From the NCBI GenBank assembly GCA_030549205.1, contig JAUKTV010000014.1, forward strand, positions 682,001-746,000: a stretch of 64,000 nt of DNA, given 5' to 3'. Both the position numbers and the translations under genes were made by a program. The first letter of the stretch is position 1, and the number at the start of each line of letters is the position of its first letter. This document shows, piece by piece, positions 1 to 10,977 of this stretch. Below the pieces are notes generated by a model. It saw only the letters and a program-made list of their open reading frames with translations, had not been told where the DNA came from and ran no database searches. Source of the DNA: Apiosordaria backusii. Lineage: Eukaryota; Ascomycota; Sordariomycetes; Sordariales; Lasiosphaeriaceae.

Positions 1-645
1 GAGGTAGATGTAGGGGCCGTATTCGTCGCTTATCCAGAAGGTGCCATCTGAGTTGAGGACTAGGCCCTCGGCGTCGATAGCGATGCGCTGGCCGCCGGGG
101 CCTGGACCGCCGAAGCCATCGCCGGGGTAGCTCGATGCTGGGAGGGGTGGGAAGCCAGGGAGGGTGATGATGGAGTCGGGGTCGAGGCCGGTGAGAGGTT
201 CCCCGCTTGGGGAGGTGAGGAGGATGGTGGATTTGTATTTGAAGAGGAGGTTTGGTGGGAGGGGCGAAGGGGTGGACTTGGAGGTGGTGGGAGGGGTGAA
301 GGTCACGTCAAAGATGTGGACGCGGGGGATGGTGTTTTGTGTGCCTTGGGTGTTCCAGCCTCTGTCGGGGAGGCCGTAGAGGGTTCCGGTGTAGTAGGTT
401 TGTTTGTTCTTGCCGGTGGATCGCTTTTTCCAGTTGGTGATGGCGGCGGAGGAGCCGATGCTGATTGTGTCACCGAATTTGTCCCTTGCGTCGGAGGGAA
501 TGGAACCAAAGCCAGCGAGTTCATTATAGGTGTAGGTTTTCCCTTGGCATGTTGTGGTGAAGACGGGAGCAGGGGAGGATTGAGGGTGTGAGAGGGCAGC
601 GCCTGTGAACAAGGCGATCAGGCCTAGGCTCCGGAGGAAAAACAT
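1..645 (-). CDS. Secreted phytase-like esterase (PF13449 type), 3' end cut by window edge
   Basis: An open frame of 215 codons runs from an ATG at 645 to the window edge with no stop, so the C-terminal part lies outside. The first 19 residues form a signal peptide (MFFLRSLGLIALFTGAALS), which points to secretion. Family marks are the motif LPDRGWNTQG at about residues 92-101 and ISDEYGPYIYL at the end; the S/D-E-Y-G-P-Y-I-Y string is typical of the esterase-like activity of phytase family (PF13449), beta-propeller proteins whose substrate in fungi is mostly unproven. Sense-strand codons end mainly in C. The neighbour downstream in the same orientation is a feruloyl esterase, but the 656 bp gap suggests independent transcription. 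Family placement is good; the reaction is inferred only. Confidence 0.85.
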   Translation of the reverse strand, partial: MFFLRSLGLIALFTGAALSHPQSSPAPVFTTTCQGKTYTYNELAGFGSIPSDARDKFGDTISIGSSAAITNWKKRSTGKNKQTYYTGTLYGLPDRGWNTQGTQNTIPRVHIFDVTFTPPTTSKSTPSPLPPNLLFKYKSTILLTSPSGEPLTGLDPDSIITLPGFPPLPASSYPGDGFGGPGPGGQRIAIDAEGLVLNSDGTFWISDEYGPYIYL

Positions 646-1301
646 GTCTCCGGTGGGAGCATGCAGAAGTTTGCGTGAGTGACAGTTTGCAAGCGTCGTG
701 ACCTGAGGTTGGAGGTCATCTTGCTTTATGATGCTCGGTTGAGCACGTGGGCATCTTTCAGCTCATGGCATGCATGCGCGGTGTGAGATGAGGCAATAGA
801 GCGTTGTATCAGGAATCCGCAGTAACACTGCATTCTTCTGCTCATTACCCACGTGCCTCTCAGATGAAGATGCAGTGAAGTGTATGGCTAGCAAGCTGGG
901 GAGGGTGCGGGGATCGTCAGGAACATGTGGGTGCATTGGCCCCCATGATTGGACGGTGGCAACAGCAAGCAATGCCAAGCCTTGGGACAATGGTTGACGA
1001 CATACAGACATGGCTGAAGGAAGATAAACAAGCTCCACCTTAGATTTTGGGATGAAACCGAGATTCAGTTGACGGGAACAATAACCACAACTGAAACACT
1101 AGAGGCGAAGCTGACATAAAGTCGAACCAAAAGATCAATAGGAGTTGAGGGAAAGGGGCGCTATGATTACCTCGCCACTCCTGTACCGAGACTACCAACT
1201 CTACCTAAGGTAGTCTTCCAGACTACCTAGTCATTCTATCAAGCGTTCCGTGGCTCAAACAAAACCCGGGTATGGGATAATCTCCTCTGGCATTATTTCC
1301 T
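646..1301. other. Intergenic region, no gene seen
   Basis: This region lies between two minus-strand genes and holds the upstream region of the phytase-like gene. A short inverted motif built from CTACCTAAGGTAG and CTACCTAG occurs around 1200-1230; such CTAGGTAGG-type words recur in other intergenic parts of the window. No coding region could be supported. Confidence 0.6.
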
Positions 1302-2228
1302 TTAGCTGGCAAGCTGAGCCTGGGTGAAAAACGACCAAATCTCTCCCGGAACCCACGACCTGGCGCCACTCTCCGGGCCATTATCAACCGCCCCAGGCCA
1401 GTGCCCACCATCAAACGGAATCCACGTAACAGGATACCCAACCCTACACCCATTGAAATTCGTCTTGATATGAATCCCACTCCCCCTCGACGGCTCAGGC
1501 GCATTAGTATTCTGGCACCCATTATTCCTCACAAACCGATCCCGCATCCCCCTCCCCATCCCAACATTCAACGTCCCATCCCACACCCCATGAATACCAA
1601 GATACGCGACCGGATCACTCCCCCCATCACACCCCGACAGCTGACCACCTCCAATCACAGCAACCGCGCGAAACTCCTTTGCCCGCGAGCACGCCAAACT
1701 GAACGTCATGCTCCCGCCGTACGAGAACCCAAGGCTGAACCGCTGACGCTTGTTGACGCACAGCGCGTCCTCGATGTGACGGATCATAGCATCGACAAAG
1801 GCGACGTCCTCGCCGCCGGTGTTGGCCCAGCCGTTGTTGATGCCTTGGGGCGCGACGAGGATGGCGGATTCCCCTGCGGTACGCTGCATGCCGTAGTAGG
1901 ACCAGAGCTCGCGGTCGGTGCCGCCTGAGGAGATGTCGTTCATGGTGCCGCCTACCCAGTGGAAGGCGAAGATGAGGCGGTAGGAGCGGTTGGGGTTGTA
2001 GTTGTTGGGGACGCGGACGATGAATTGGCGGTTGCGGCCATTTACGGTGACGGTGCGGACGCCGGAGCTGAAAGGGGCCTTGCCACAACCTGGGGAGGGG
2101 TTAGCCAATTGGCGGGACTGAAGGACGTTGAGGTTGCGGGAGGTTTCAGGTGCGGCGGAGGGGAAGGCGTGAATGAGAGTCGCCGAGACGGCGAGGAGGC
2201 CGGAGAGGAGGGAGTGGAAGGTAACCAT
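1302..2228 (-). CDS. Secreted feruloyl esterase, CE1 / LpqC-like alpha-beta hydrolase
   Basis: Single exon, 308 residues, usual size for fungal CE1 type B/D feruloyl esterases. A signal peptide covers about residues 1-21. The nucleophile elbow GFSYG puts the catalytic Ser at 169; Asp217 (in HGVWDG) and His276 (in GGHWPG) fit the other triad members, and FHWVGG at 89-94 is the oxyanion-hole region. These enzymes release ferulic or coumaric acid from arabinoxylan outside the cell. The ATG at 2228 is chosen because it gives the signal peptide. A TATA-like box lies 78 nt upstream. The 5' half of the sense strand is C-rich and the 3' half G-rich, with a switch near 1800. A polyhydroxybutyrate-depolymerase-like activity cannot be excluded from sequence. 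Confidence 0.9.
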   Translation of the reverse strand: MVTFHSLLSGLLAVSATLIHAFPSAAPETSRNLNVLQSRQLANPSPGCGKAPFSSGVRTVTVNGRNRQFIVRVPNNYNPNRSYRLIFAFHWVGGTMNDISSGGTDRELWSYYGMQRTAGESAILVAPQGINNGWANTGGEDVAFVDAMIRHIEDALCVNKRQRFSLGFSYGGSMTFSLACSRAKEFRAVAVIGGGQLSGCDGGSDPVAYLGIHGVWDGTLNVGMGRGMRDRFVRNNGCQNTNAPEPSRGSGIHIKTNFNGCRVGYPVTWIPFDGGHWPGAVDNGPESGARSWVPGEIWSFFTQAQLAS

Positions 2229-2997
2229 GATGGATGAGGTCCGTCAAGGCCGGATCACTGATGGGAAGTTGGAGTAAGAGAACTCGCGGGTCCTGTGTGG
2301 ACCATCATATATACTAGGCGAGAAGCCAGTGGTAAACCTGGTAAGGGCAGTGGTGGAGTGAAGCTTCCCCGGCGGTCGAGGGATGTGGCGAGGCGTACCA
2401 TCTTTCGCCCGGAACGACTCGATGTTCAGATTCAGCACGCCCAGGCCGAGATTGTCAGATATCCCTTTTTACCCTGGATTTGGATGATATTCCCGGACGG
2501 CCTTCATCCGTGAGTGTGGTTTGGGTCCATGAAGGTCCGTCGGTGGAGTAAGTGGTAGATGCTTGGGGCCGCCGTGATTGGCGCGCTTCTTCCCGCTGTG
2601 TTGTTCCTGGTTGCGAGGAAGCGACCTCGTTTAAGGGAACTACCGAGGGCTGGAGCCTCTCGGCGGCGTGATGAATGTTTGGAACCGATGGATGTTTGGC
2701 ACCGATCGGATTTCTATGTTGTATTGATGTCGTCAACTGACTGTGTTGGGAGAAGGCCATTGGAGGAAACTGGAATCATGGTATAATCTTTGGTGTCATG
2801 GTAATAAAGTGTGGGCAAGTTTCATAGGGCCGCATGAAGACACCGCATGCTTTCCGTGGTAGGGACATATGTGGTGGTCCAGGAACGCGATCTATCGCTT
2901 GAGATTGGCCAGTCTCATGAGGCAGGATGAACGGTGCAGGTTCGAAAAGCTCAAGTTGCTACCCAAAGCAATTGAGGGCACAGTGTGCCCAACCACC
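2229..2997. other. Intergenic region between feruloyl esterase and AAA ATPase genes
   Basis: Holds the feruloyl esterase promoter and the 3' flank of the AAA ATPase gene. Short open frames at 2559-2786 and 2869-3084 have no recognisable content. Confidence 0.5.
2306..2313 (-). promoter_or_regulatory. TATA-like box of the feruloyl esterase gene
   Basis: TATATATG on the minus strand, 78 nt upstream of the ATG at 2228. The spacing suits a short 5' leader. Assignment is by position only. Confidence 0.45.
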
Positions 2998-5900
2998 TCA
3001 CTTTCTAATGTGTCTCCCCCAGTCCTGATTTCCTGCCCTAGCTCTAGCGTTGTATGCTCTACTTTCCTCGTCCAACCCATGTAAGTCTTGCAGATACTCC
3101 TTGAACTGCCTAGTCATTTCGCAAACCTGCTCAAAGTCTCTCTGATCGAGTGTCGGTCCCTCGTCTTTGGACTTGTTGGCCTTCTGGAGGAAGCGGAACT
3201 CGGCCAAGGCAACAGCAGTTTGAAAGGCTGATATGATGACAAAGCTCTAGGTTAGTATGTTGACGTCAGGGGAGAATAGCATCTGGTGACTAACCATTGC
3301 GAATCTCGCGCCCATTCCATTCCAACTTTCGAATAGAATCATCTTCAAGCACATAGCTTTTGGCCCGGCTCTTGATATTGAAGTCTTCGCGCTCGTCAGC
3401 GAGCTTCTCAAAGAACTGCGTCCAGATCTGGCGCCTGTCGTCTTCGTTAAGTGCGTCGTATTTGATGACAATATGGATCCTGGAAATGAAGGCGTCATCG
3501 AAGTATCCAATGCGGTTAGTGGTCAGGAACAGGATGCCGCGGTAATACTCGATGCATCGTAAGAAGACTAAGCCGGGTCAGCAATGCCACTACCTTATAC
3601 AATGACAGGGAAGCGGCGGGCATCTACCAGAAACAAGGCTGTTGCGCCTGAGATCGCTTGCCATGCGTCTTTCGAGATAGACATCGGCCTCGTCAATCAG
3701 CATGACAGCTCCCCATTTCTCAGCAAGTCGGAACCACTTGGAAAGCTCCTCTTCCATCCTGACCTCATCGGTGCCGATATCTCCGCAGGTTAACGATAGT
3801 AGAGGGCGGTTGGTGTACTCGGCAATGCACTCTGCAGTCTGTTTACGTTGTTCGTCAGTACAATTTAGGTCTTGCGCGGCGAGGGTCGGAAGGTTGCGAC
3901 GAGAGAACCATAAGCTCACATAGGTCTTCCCAACACCGGGGCCGCCATGAAGAAGGAAGATCTGGCCCTCTCCTTTGTTTTCAATGTAGTCAGCCCTCCA
4001 AGACTTGGCCAACAGGGAGTCTGCACCAGTGAACTTTTGAACAAGTGCCTTGATCATATCCTTGCGTGAAGCGGCCATTACGAGTTTGTCAATGGCATCG
4101 GCATGAACCCTGGGTTCTCGGCAGTAAGCAACGTCGAGGCCCTCTGGATAGATATGATCAGTAATTTGCAGGAGCACCAAATATCAGTGGAACTTTGCTT
4201 ACGCCACGACCGGGTTTTCAAGATAAACCCGTACAGAAGTGAGTCACACAGAAGATACCGATGGTTCGGGCCATGTGTTGATGCCTGAAGCGTGAGATCT
4301 TTGTCTAGCATTGGATCTAGAAGGTCATAACATGCCCAGGGAAAGTCTCGAGGTGGGTGTGCCCTCCTGCCGTGACTGAAGGGGGGTCAGCATCCATCTA
4401 TATGAGAATGTTGATGGAAAGAATGCAACCTACCAGTCCGTACATCCACAAAGAGCAAGATCCTCCCCGGTGTCATTCGTATCACAGATCTTTGGTGCAA
4501 AGCGTGGAAATAGCGAATAAAAGGACGCCGGGTCAACATATGCTCGTCCATCAAACTATTATGGTGGTCAGCTTCGTACTAATGCAGCGGAAAGGGACTT
4601 CTGAAAAGCGTACAGGTCCACTATTTCTCGGGGCGTCGATAACGTCACGCCGTGACGCGCCTTTGAGATACTGTACCATAGTCTCATACCACGGTCTATC
4701 ATCGTCGTTATCCTCCTCATCTTGATGAGCTTGAGCATCACCGCCCTCCTTTCTCTTCTCAAAGAACTCGCCCTGGTAATGAACTTGTTGACCCCGTAAC
4801 AACTCATACCACCTTTTTCCATTTCTCTCTAGAGCAGTTCTCATTTCCATGCCATGTATGTTATCGTAGAATTTGGCTGGAAAGACCTTAAGCGAGGTGA
4901 TGAGACGCTCTCCGTCAAAGTGCGGAATGATCATCTCGGTAGAGCTTCTACCAACAAAGCGGCCATCGTATCTCAGCGACCACAACACAATTCGGTATGA
5001 CTTGTAGATGTGCTTGGTGTCTGAGAGAATCGCCTTGTCAGTTCCAACCTCTTGCACCACAAAGGCCGACAGCTTTCCCCTGTTCTCGACGTAGACCGTG
5101 TCGCCGGGCTTGAACAAGAACCAGAGCATCTGAAATGTGCACGAGTTTCTGGCATGGCGGTCCTGTTCCTGCAGAATTTTGTCCTTCCACACGGAATTCT
5201 TGACGAAGTCCAGCATCAGGCCCAGGTGGTCAAATGTTTCCTTGTCGCAGTGCTTTTCAGCCACTGCTCCAGCAACCTCTTTCCCGGCTCCCTCTTCATC
5301 ACCTGGGTGGTAGCTAGCTCGGTATTCCTCCAGCTCAGCTATGTGATGTGCCACAACAGCATAGGGCTCCTCCAGCTCCAGCACCTTTCCGCCGAAAGAT
5401 ATACCAGGGTAGTAATCCACATGGTCACCAAGAACCTTGATCAACGCCTGGGAATTGATCGTGATGCGTGTCGAAAGGATATTGACCGAGATATTGGGGT
5501 TGTTGAGGATCCCGGTTCGCAAAATGTCCTTGACTTCGAATTCATAACGGCGTTTTTCAGATATGTGGGACGTCTTCAGCAGGGTTACAATGTTGAACAC
5601 AGAGGGCTCCTTTTCCGTGATTCCTTTACGTGCGGTTTGGAGATCGAACGGGCCAGACCATGGCTGTGTCGCGATCCGATTCTCGCCGGAGTCTACGTAT
5701 TCGATAGAATGAGAAATTTTGGTATGCTGATCGTCTTGTGCGCCATCGGTAAGTTCATCACCATCTTGCGGAGCGCCTGGCACCTTCAATCGCTTATCGG
5801 TTAGGTCTTGGCTGCAGAGAGGGCACTCATTGTACCCGAAATCGATCAGGGCGATATGTGAACGGCCATTCTTTGTGCACCAGATTGGAGCTGATTGTTG

Positions 5901-6182
5901 CCATTCAGGCTTTGGCGGATACGTGTCGGCGTCGGTCGGCGTGTCTTTGGTCGCTGGAGTTTCTGCTTGCACGGTGTCCTCCGGTGTCTGGGCGGTCGTG
6001 GTCGCTGTTGCGGCATTCGCGAGGTCTGGTGTGACGTCTGACGCCTTTCCATGAACAGTTGGCACCATGATTGACTCTGCCACAATGGTCAACTGTTCAT
6101 TAACGTGGGAGCTGTAAGCCGCTGCCATGGTCGGTCGTAGGTCATACGGGCTTTCAGTCTTCCAACTGCCGGTGCCGGGCAT
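2998..6182 (-). CDS. AAA+ ATPase with N-terminal DUF7025 domain
   Basis: Seven exons are placed from splice sites, phase and family alignment: 6182-4614, 4555-4434, 4375-4203, 4143-3920, 3838-3628, 3567-3295 and 3227-2998, giving about 933 residues. The N-terminal third is low complexity, then comes the DUF7025 region (from about residue 230), ending with a segment containing GRAYVDPASFYSLFP. The AAA core has Walker A GGPGVGKT at the end of exon 4, Walker B VMLIDEADVYL, sensor 1 FLTTNRIGYFDDAF and the lid motif WNGREIRNAFQTA. This large fungal family is predicted to be protein-remodelling ATPases of unknown substrate. The start ATG gives MPGTGSW; a later in-frame ATG (6128) is possible. It is divergent from the DUF7708 gene, 503 bp away. 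The intron at 3919-3839 is unusual because it stays in frame. Confidence 0.88.
3839..3919 (-). other. In-frame 81-nt intron next to the Walker A motif
   Basis: GTGAGC donor, ACTGAC branch-like site and AACAG acceptor. Length is 81 nt with no stop codon, so retention would insert 27 residues directly after GKTY of the P-loop. Homologues read straight from GKT into TAECIAE, so splicing is expected to yield the active form. Confidence 0.75.
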
Positions 6183-6685
6183 GTAACTGAAACTCAAGCA
6201 GAGAGGGAAGAGGAAGAGATTTGAGGGCAGGGAAATACCTGTTCTTAATCATTGTCTGAGCTCATCTCATATCTACTCCGAGCCTCGCGACAACTACCCC
6301 TCCCTGAGAACCCTGTCAAACGCTGCGCCACCATGTAGTCGTGCAGCCCAGCGCCAGTTTCTGTAACAGATATTGGTGTTAGAAGGGTCGTAACGTGGGA
6401 TAAAAGAGGGGAAGTTTGGGGGCCAGAGCAAAATTGACGCGGTTCTGCAAGAAGGTTCCCATACAGATGTCAAGCCCTTATTCTCACCAATCACATGCCC
6501 GTCTGCCCACACCTTTCCTTTCTGCGGTGATTTGTACGCCGATAGATGTGCGCGCATATGGTGTTGCTGCCTGTGTGCACAAGCAGTGAGCAGGCACAGT
6601 CGTTTCGCAAAATCATCTGGACATCGTTTTTCGCGCCTTGCGCAAAGTTGCAAAAGCTTCCTTTTCATGTCTAATAACCCTTACC
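6183..6685. other. Divergent promoter region (AAA ATPase / DUF7708 gene)
   Basis: 503 bp separate the two start codons. No coding region seen; control elements for both genes must lie here or in the flanks. Confidence 0.55.
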
Positions 6686-8992
6686 ATGGACAATACAGAG
6701 ATCACACCGGTTGTCCGCAGCTATAGTCTCAAGATCGAAAAAGAAAACCCCAATAACATCTTGTCTCAAGCACTTGGCAGCACAGCCCACAAGGATGAGG
6801 AGGAGAGGGGCATAGGGGCGCAGGTAAAAGTTCAGGAGTGGAATCAATGGCTCTATGGGCCATCTTCAACTTGGGATGACCCAATCTTGGGCCCGCTGGA
6901 GCAGCAACGCAAGGAGCTTGTACGAGTCTGGCAAGAATTTCAGCGACTCTTCGTCAACCCAGGTGCCGACAATATTTCCGCATTGGACTCTCATGATGTG
7001 CCTACCATCGCAACATTACAAGCCGCAGTCAACGATGCCCGCGATAATTGGGAGCTAAAGCATGAATCTGGCTTTGGCAGGGCCAAAGCTCGTTTCATTG
7101 GGTTTATGGATACGATGAACGACCACTCCTACTTGTTCAAATTTCTTCCCGCCGAAGATAAGTACATCAGTCTTCTAACGGGAGTTGTCTCCACCGTCGT
7201 CAAGGTACTTGGACATCCCGAACAGCCATGATACTGATGGCTTGCGATGTCAATTATTTATTGAACCGCTAACGCCACCATCTTCAACAGGCTTCGGCGA
7301 ACTATCAGAAAATTGCTGAGGGATTTTCGCTGGCACTCGTAGAAATGAGCGCAAACCTGAGATTCGTCGAGAAAAAGACACAGATTGCCAACACGAAGGA
7401 AATGCAGAGGCTTGTCGTTGATCTTTACGTCAAGGTCTTCAAGTTTCTCTGCCACGCCATGTCCTTCTTCCACAAACGGCGAAAGAGATTCTTTGCATCA
7501 TTTGATAAGAGGTTCTACGACAAAACGGTCCAATCTATGGTAGATGACATACAAAAGACAATCAGCCGAATCAGATACGAGGCACAGCATGCATCAGAGC
7601 TTCGCATTGAGGACATACACTCAAAGGTTGACTGGCTGGTCAGGCTGCAGCAGTTGGGTACAGGCACCCATGGAAACAGCCAGCAGGAAATCGACGACAA
7701 GAATGCAGCTGCAGCAATTGGGTTTCAGAGGCTAGGTGAAACTGCGGTTCGCCATTTGGGGCTGGTTGAGGAGCAGGTCAGGCTGGGTGAGTTGTTTTTT
7801 CTCCCTTGCATCCCAAACGTGCAACAATTCTTCCATGTGTTGGGCAATGTCCACGTGGTACCGCCAGTACTCTGGGTTGGCAGGGGCAATCAGGTGCTCT
7901 TTGTCGTCAGGCACTTATGACACCTGCCACCCATAACCCGTCGATTCACCAAACTGATAACGTGTAATAATTACAGCTATCATGACGCAGTCACATCAGG
8001 ATAACGCAGCCGGGCATATGTCACAACCGCAAGACACCAGAATGTCAACAGCGCCCGGTACAGAGCTGTCCACAGAAGACGCCGAAAGTGAGGGAACAGA
8101 GATCTCAATAGAAATCTCAAATCCTACAGGTAGGACATGTCTCTTCAACCTCAATGTGGAGTCTGCAAAACTAACGGCAGTCTTCCCAGTCACCGACATT
8201 GAACCATGCACTCGCCACGAAATGCAACAATACACCCACGACCTGGCTCGATACATCGAAGACGGCGATCAAGACGTCGTCCGCCGTGCCCTTGCCTATG
8301 GAAGAACACCCACCATTCCTAAGGAGGTCTTCATTGAGTTCGGCAAATGGATCAGTGGGGAAAGACCTCCAATGATGTGGATAGAAGCGCCGGCAGCTTC
8401 CCCCTCTGGCCCTGTCCTCTCCCAAGCAGCCATCGAGGCTGTCAACACCATCGCCAAGGCCGGCACTCCGTGTATCTCAGTCTTCTGCAAGTCAAGATAC
8501 GATTCCGCCACCAAGGAGTTGGGGCACAGAGATGCGGCAGTGGTCTCGCTGTACTACTCAGTTATCCGTCAACTTGCTCGATTGGTCCCACCGGAATTCG
8601 AGGGGAGCGATGAACTTCAAAAGGAGAACTTTGAGCGTTTGGACGGCACATTGAAGAGCCTTTCCACTGGGCTGGACATCATCCGGGCGCTGCTCAAGCA
8701 TGTGCCACCTTCTATAGTCTGGGTTATCGACGGTCTTCAGTTTGCAGGGGGTAGTCAGGATGGCTATCGATATCTCGGGGAGTTCATCATGGTCTTGCGT
8801 GAACATGAGGAGAGACGAACGTCCAAGGCGTGTTTCACAACTGAGGGGAGGCACATGGTATTGGACCGGACTATTGGAGTGTGGGAGAGGGCTGATGCAT
8901 CCAGATTGACTCAAGCCAGGCCGGGGGCTGTATTCGCGGGTGGTGTTGGCGTCGATGAATTCGGTGGATTTATGGGAAGAAGGGCGTACTGA
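6686..8992 (+). CDS. DUF7708 / NACHT-like STAND-type protein lacking a P-loop
   Basis: Three exons, 6686-7204, 7291-7786 and 7977-8992, phases consistent, give 676 residues. The first part (about 50-330) matches the alpha-helical region at the N terminus of many fungal NACHT/ankyrin proteins (DUF7708 type): marks are NDHSYLFKFLP, DKYISLLTGVVSTVVK and KVFKFLCHAM. The C-terminal 340 residues look like a shortened NACHT module: a Walker B-like VWVIDGLQFA is present, but where GxxGxGKS is expected the sequence reads ASPSGPVLSQ, so ATP binding is doubtful. No ankyrin, WD or TPR repeats follow. Related full-length proteins act in non-self recognition; this one may be a truncated or adaptor form. 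That role is inference. It shares a divergent promoter with the AAA ATPase gene. Confidence 0.8.
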
Positions 8993-10977
8993 TGGCTGAT
9001 ATCTCAGTAGTATTTGAGGGAATTATCATCTTGTTTGTTAGATCGTCGATGCTCAGGCTGCTTACTTCGAATATACTGCATTAAACTTCAGCAAGGAGAA
9101 TTAGGTCGTGATTGTGGAGCTTTGCTTCCAGACTGCCATGCCAAGAAAACCAGGTACCTACCGTACTTATTGACCGCTGCTGAGAGACTGACATGTAGGT
9201 CACGGTTGCTCAGAACGCGATCGTGAATGAATTCTGCTTTTATGACCGCTATATGACGGAGGAGATTTCGGGGTAAATCAGGAAAGATGGGATCTTGCCC
9301 TGTAGGGCTTGACGAGGATTGCCAGTTTCTAGTTGAGGCCATAGAATGTAATACGATAGGTAGTCGGAGGCGGCTTTCTAGGTAACCCATTGACCAAGGG
9401 TGACCTGACAGAATTGGGTGTCAGCGTGAACCCATGGCACAAAGTAAAATTTCGGGGCGGATGTCGATGACACAGGCGGTGACTGGGATGCGGCTTTCCT
9501 CAGATTGCATGTGTGCGCGCGGAGTTACGAGCGTCGGTGTGGGGCGAGTTGATGAGGCTGGGGAAACGTGAGTAAAATTGAATGCGACGATGTAACAAGG
9601 GCTCGTCCCAAGCAGTTTATCTCCGACGGGCGAGATAAAACCGGCCACGCGTAAAAGCGAGTTCCTTGATGTGTGTTGGCTTGAATCAAGAGGATAAACA
9701 CCTTCGGGCTGGAGGCACCAACCGCACAGCATTCGAGACTATGTAACACTCCACCATGCATCAAATAGCCAACCATGCACTGTCAGTGATTAGATAGGAA
9801 TATCCCTACCGGCTGGGGATACTCAATGATAGGCGAAGCGGGGAATGATGTCGGTGGAAGCTGAGGCGGGTGATCATGGAAGATGGGACTGGTGATAGTG
9901 AAAGCCGGGGCTGATAGTATTAGCAATACTTGGATTGAGTCTGAGAGATGCTTGGGTTGGAAGAGAAATATGTGCGGATCAAAATTCATGCACCTGAAGT
10001 ACCTTGTAGGCAAGGTAAGGAATATGAACAAGGTGCGTGTGCGTCTTGTAGTTGAAGACAGTGAACTTGGTGGTGAATATATCTGATAATCTGACCCTGG
10101 AAACTTCTGAGATCTCTGGTTGCTGACAACACAACATCAAGCCCCCACGGGGACGGGAATCTCGCAGTTGAGATCAAAACCCTGATCTCGGGCTCGGTGG
10201 CTCTGTCCAAGCCGGATAGTGCAAACTTTAAGCACCTAGGTAGGTAGTAGTGGCCTAGTCGCTGTCAAACCTAGAAAGCATGCACGCCGCTTTGACCATC
10301 ATGGGGAAAACAAGCATGTCTTTCTCGGGCCGGACTTGGTCTATATTGTGCGCGCGATAGCCATTAAAGCACCATACATGTATACAAGGGGCGGAGTGTA
10401 GTTGATCCAAATGTCGGTCCCCTTTCCTCTTCCAGCAATGCGCGCCCAGCACCCTTTGTCCTCGTCATCAATCAACCAAATTCGATACTGGTTAGACGTG
10501 AGATGCTCTTGCCAATCCAAGACAACCTTAGGGATGCCATAATAATGCTGATCCGGGCAATCATGAACTGAAATCCACAAGGTGAACGCCGTTTACCATG
10601 CAACATGCTCCATGCTTTAGCTACGTCATCCGACATCCATCAGATGCATCACCAGGTGCCAAGTAGGTACGTACATACCTTGACCTTAGCACATCATTCC
10701 GTGTATTCAGGCTGCATACGAACGAAGGCATAGCGCGGCCCCCATATCCCGGAATCTCCGGCATGCTATGCGCAAGCAACCAACACAACAGGGATGATTG
10801 ACAGGCAGCAATCGGTCGCCGAACAATAAATCCGAGTGCGTGTTTCCCCACCTTTACCTTTCCCATCCCATTTATTAGCCATTGCCTTGTTCTGTCCGCC
10901 TTGTCTTAGCCATTTCCATCTGCCAAGACCTAGTTCAAGTTATCTTCTTTTCAACCTCTTGTATTTCCAGTCTCAAA
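8993..10977. other. Long intergenic region, about 2 kb
   Basis: No complete gene seen. An open stretch on the minus strand at about 10341-10595 encodes protein-like sequence (for example GIPKVVLDWQEHL and WLIDDEDKGCWARIAG) but has no ATG in frame and no family I recognise; it may be a relic. A CCTAGGTAGGTAG word occurs at about 10236. The 3' part holds the MFS gene promoter. Confidence 0.45.

Noticed and set aside
1401..1928. Plus-strand open frame opposite the feruloyl esterase
   Set aside because: Complement of a confirmed hydrolase gene with a complete triad; no independent features.
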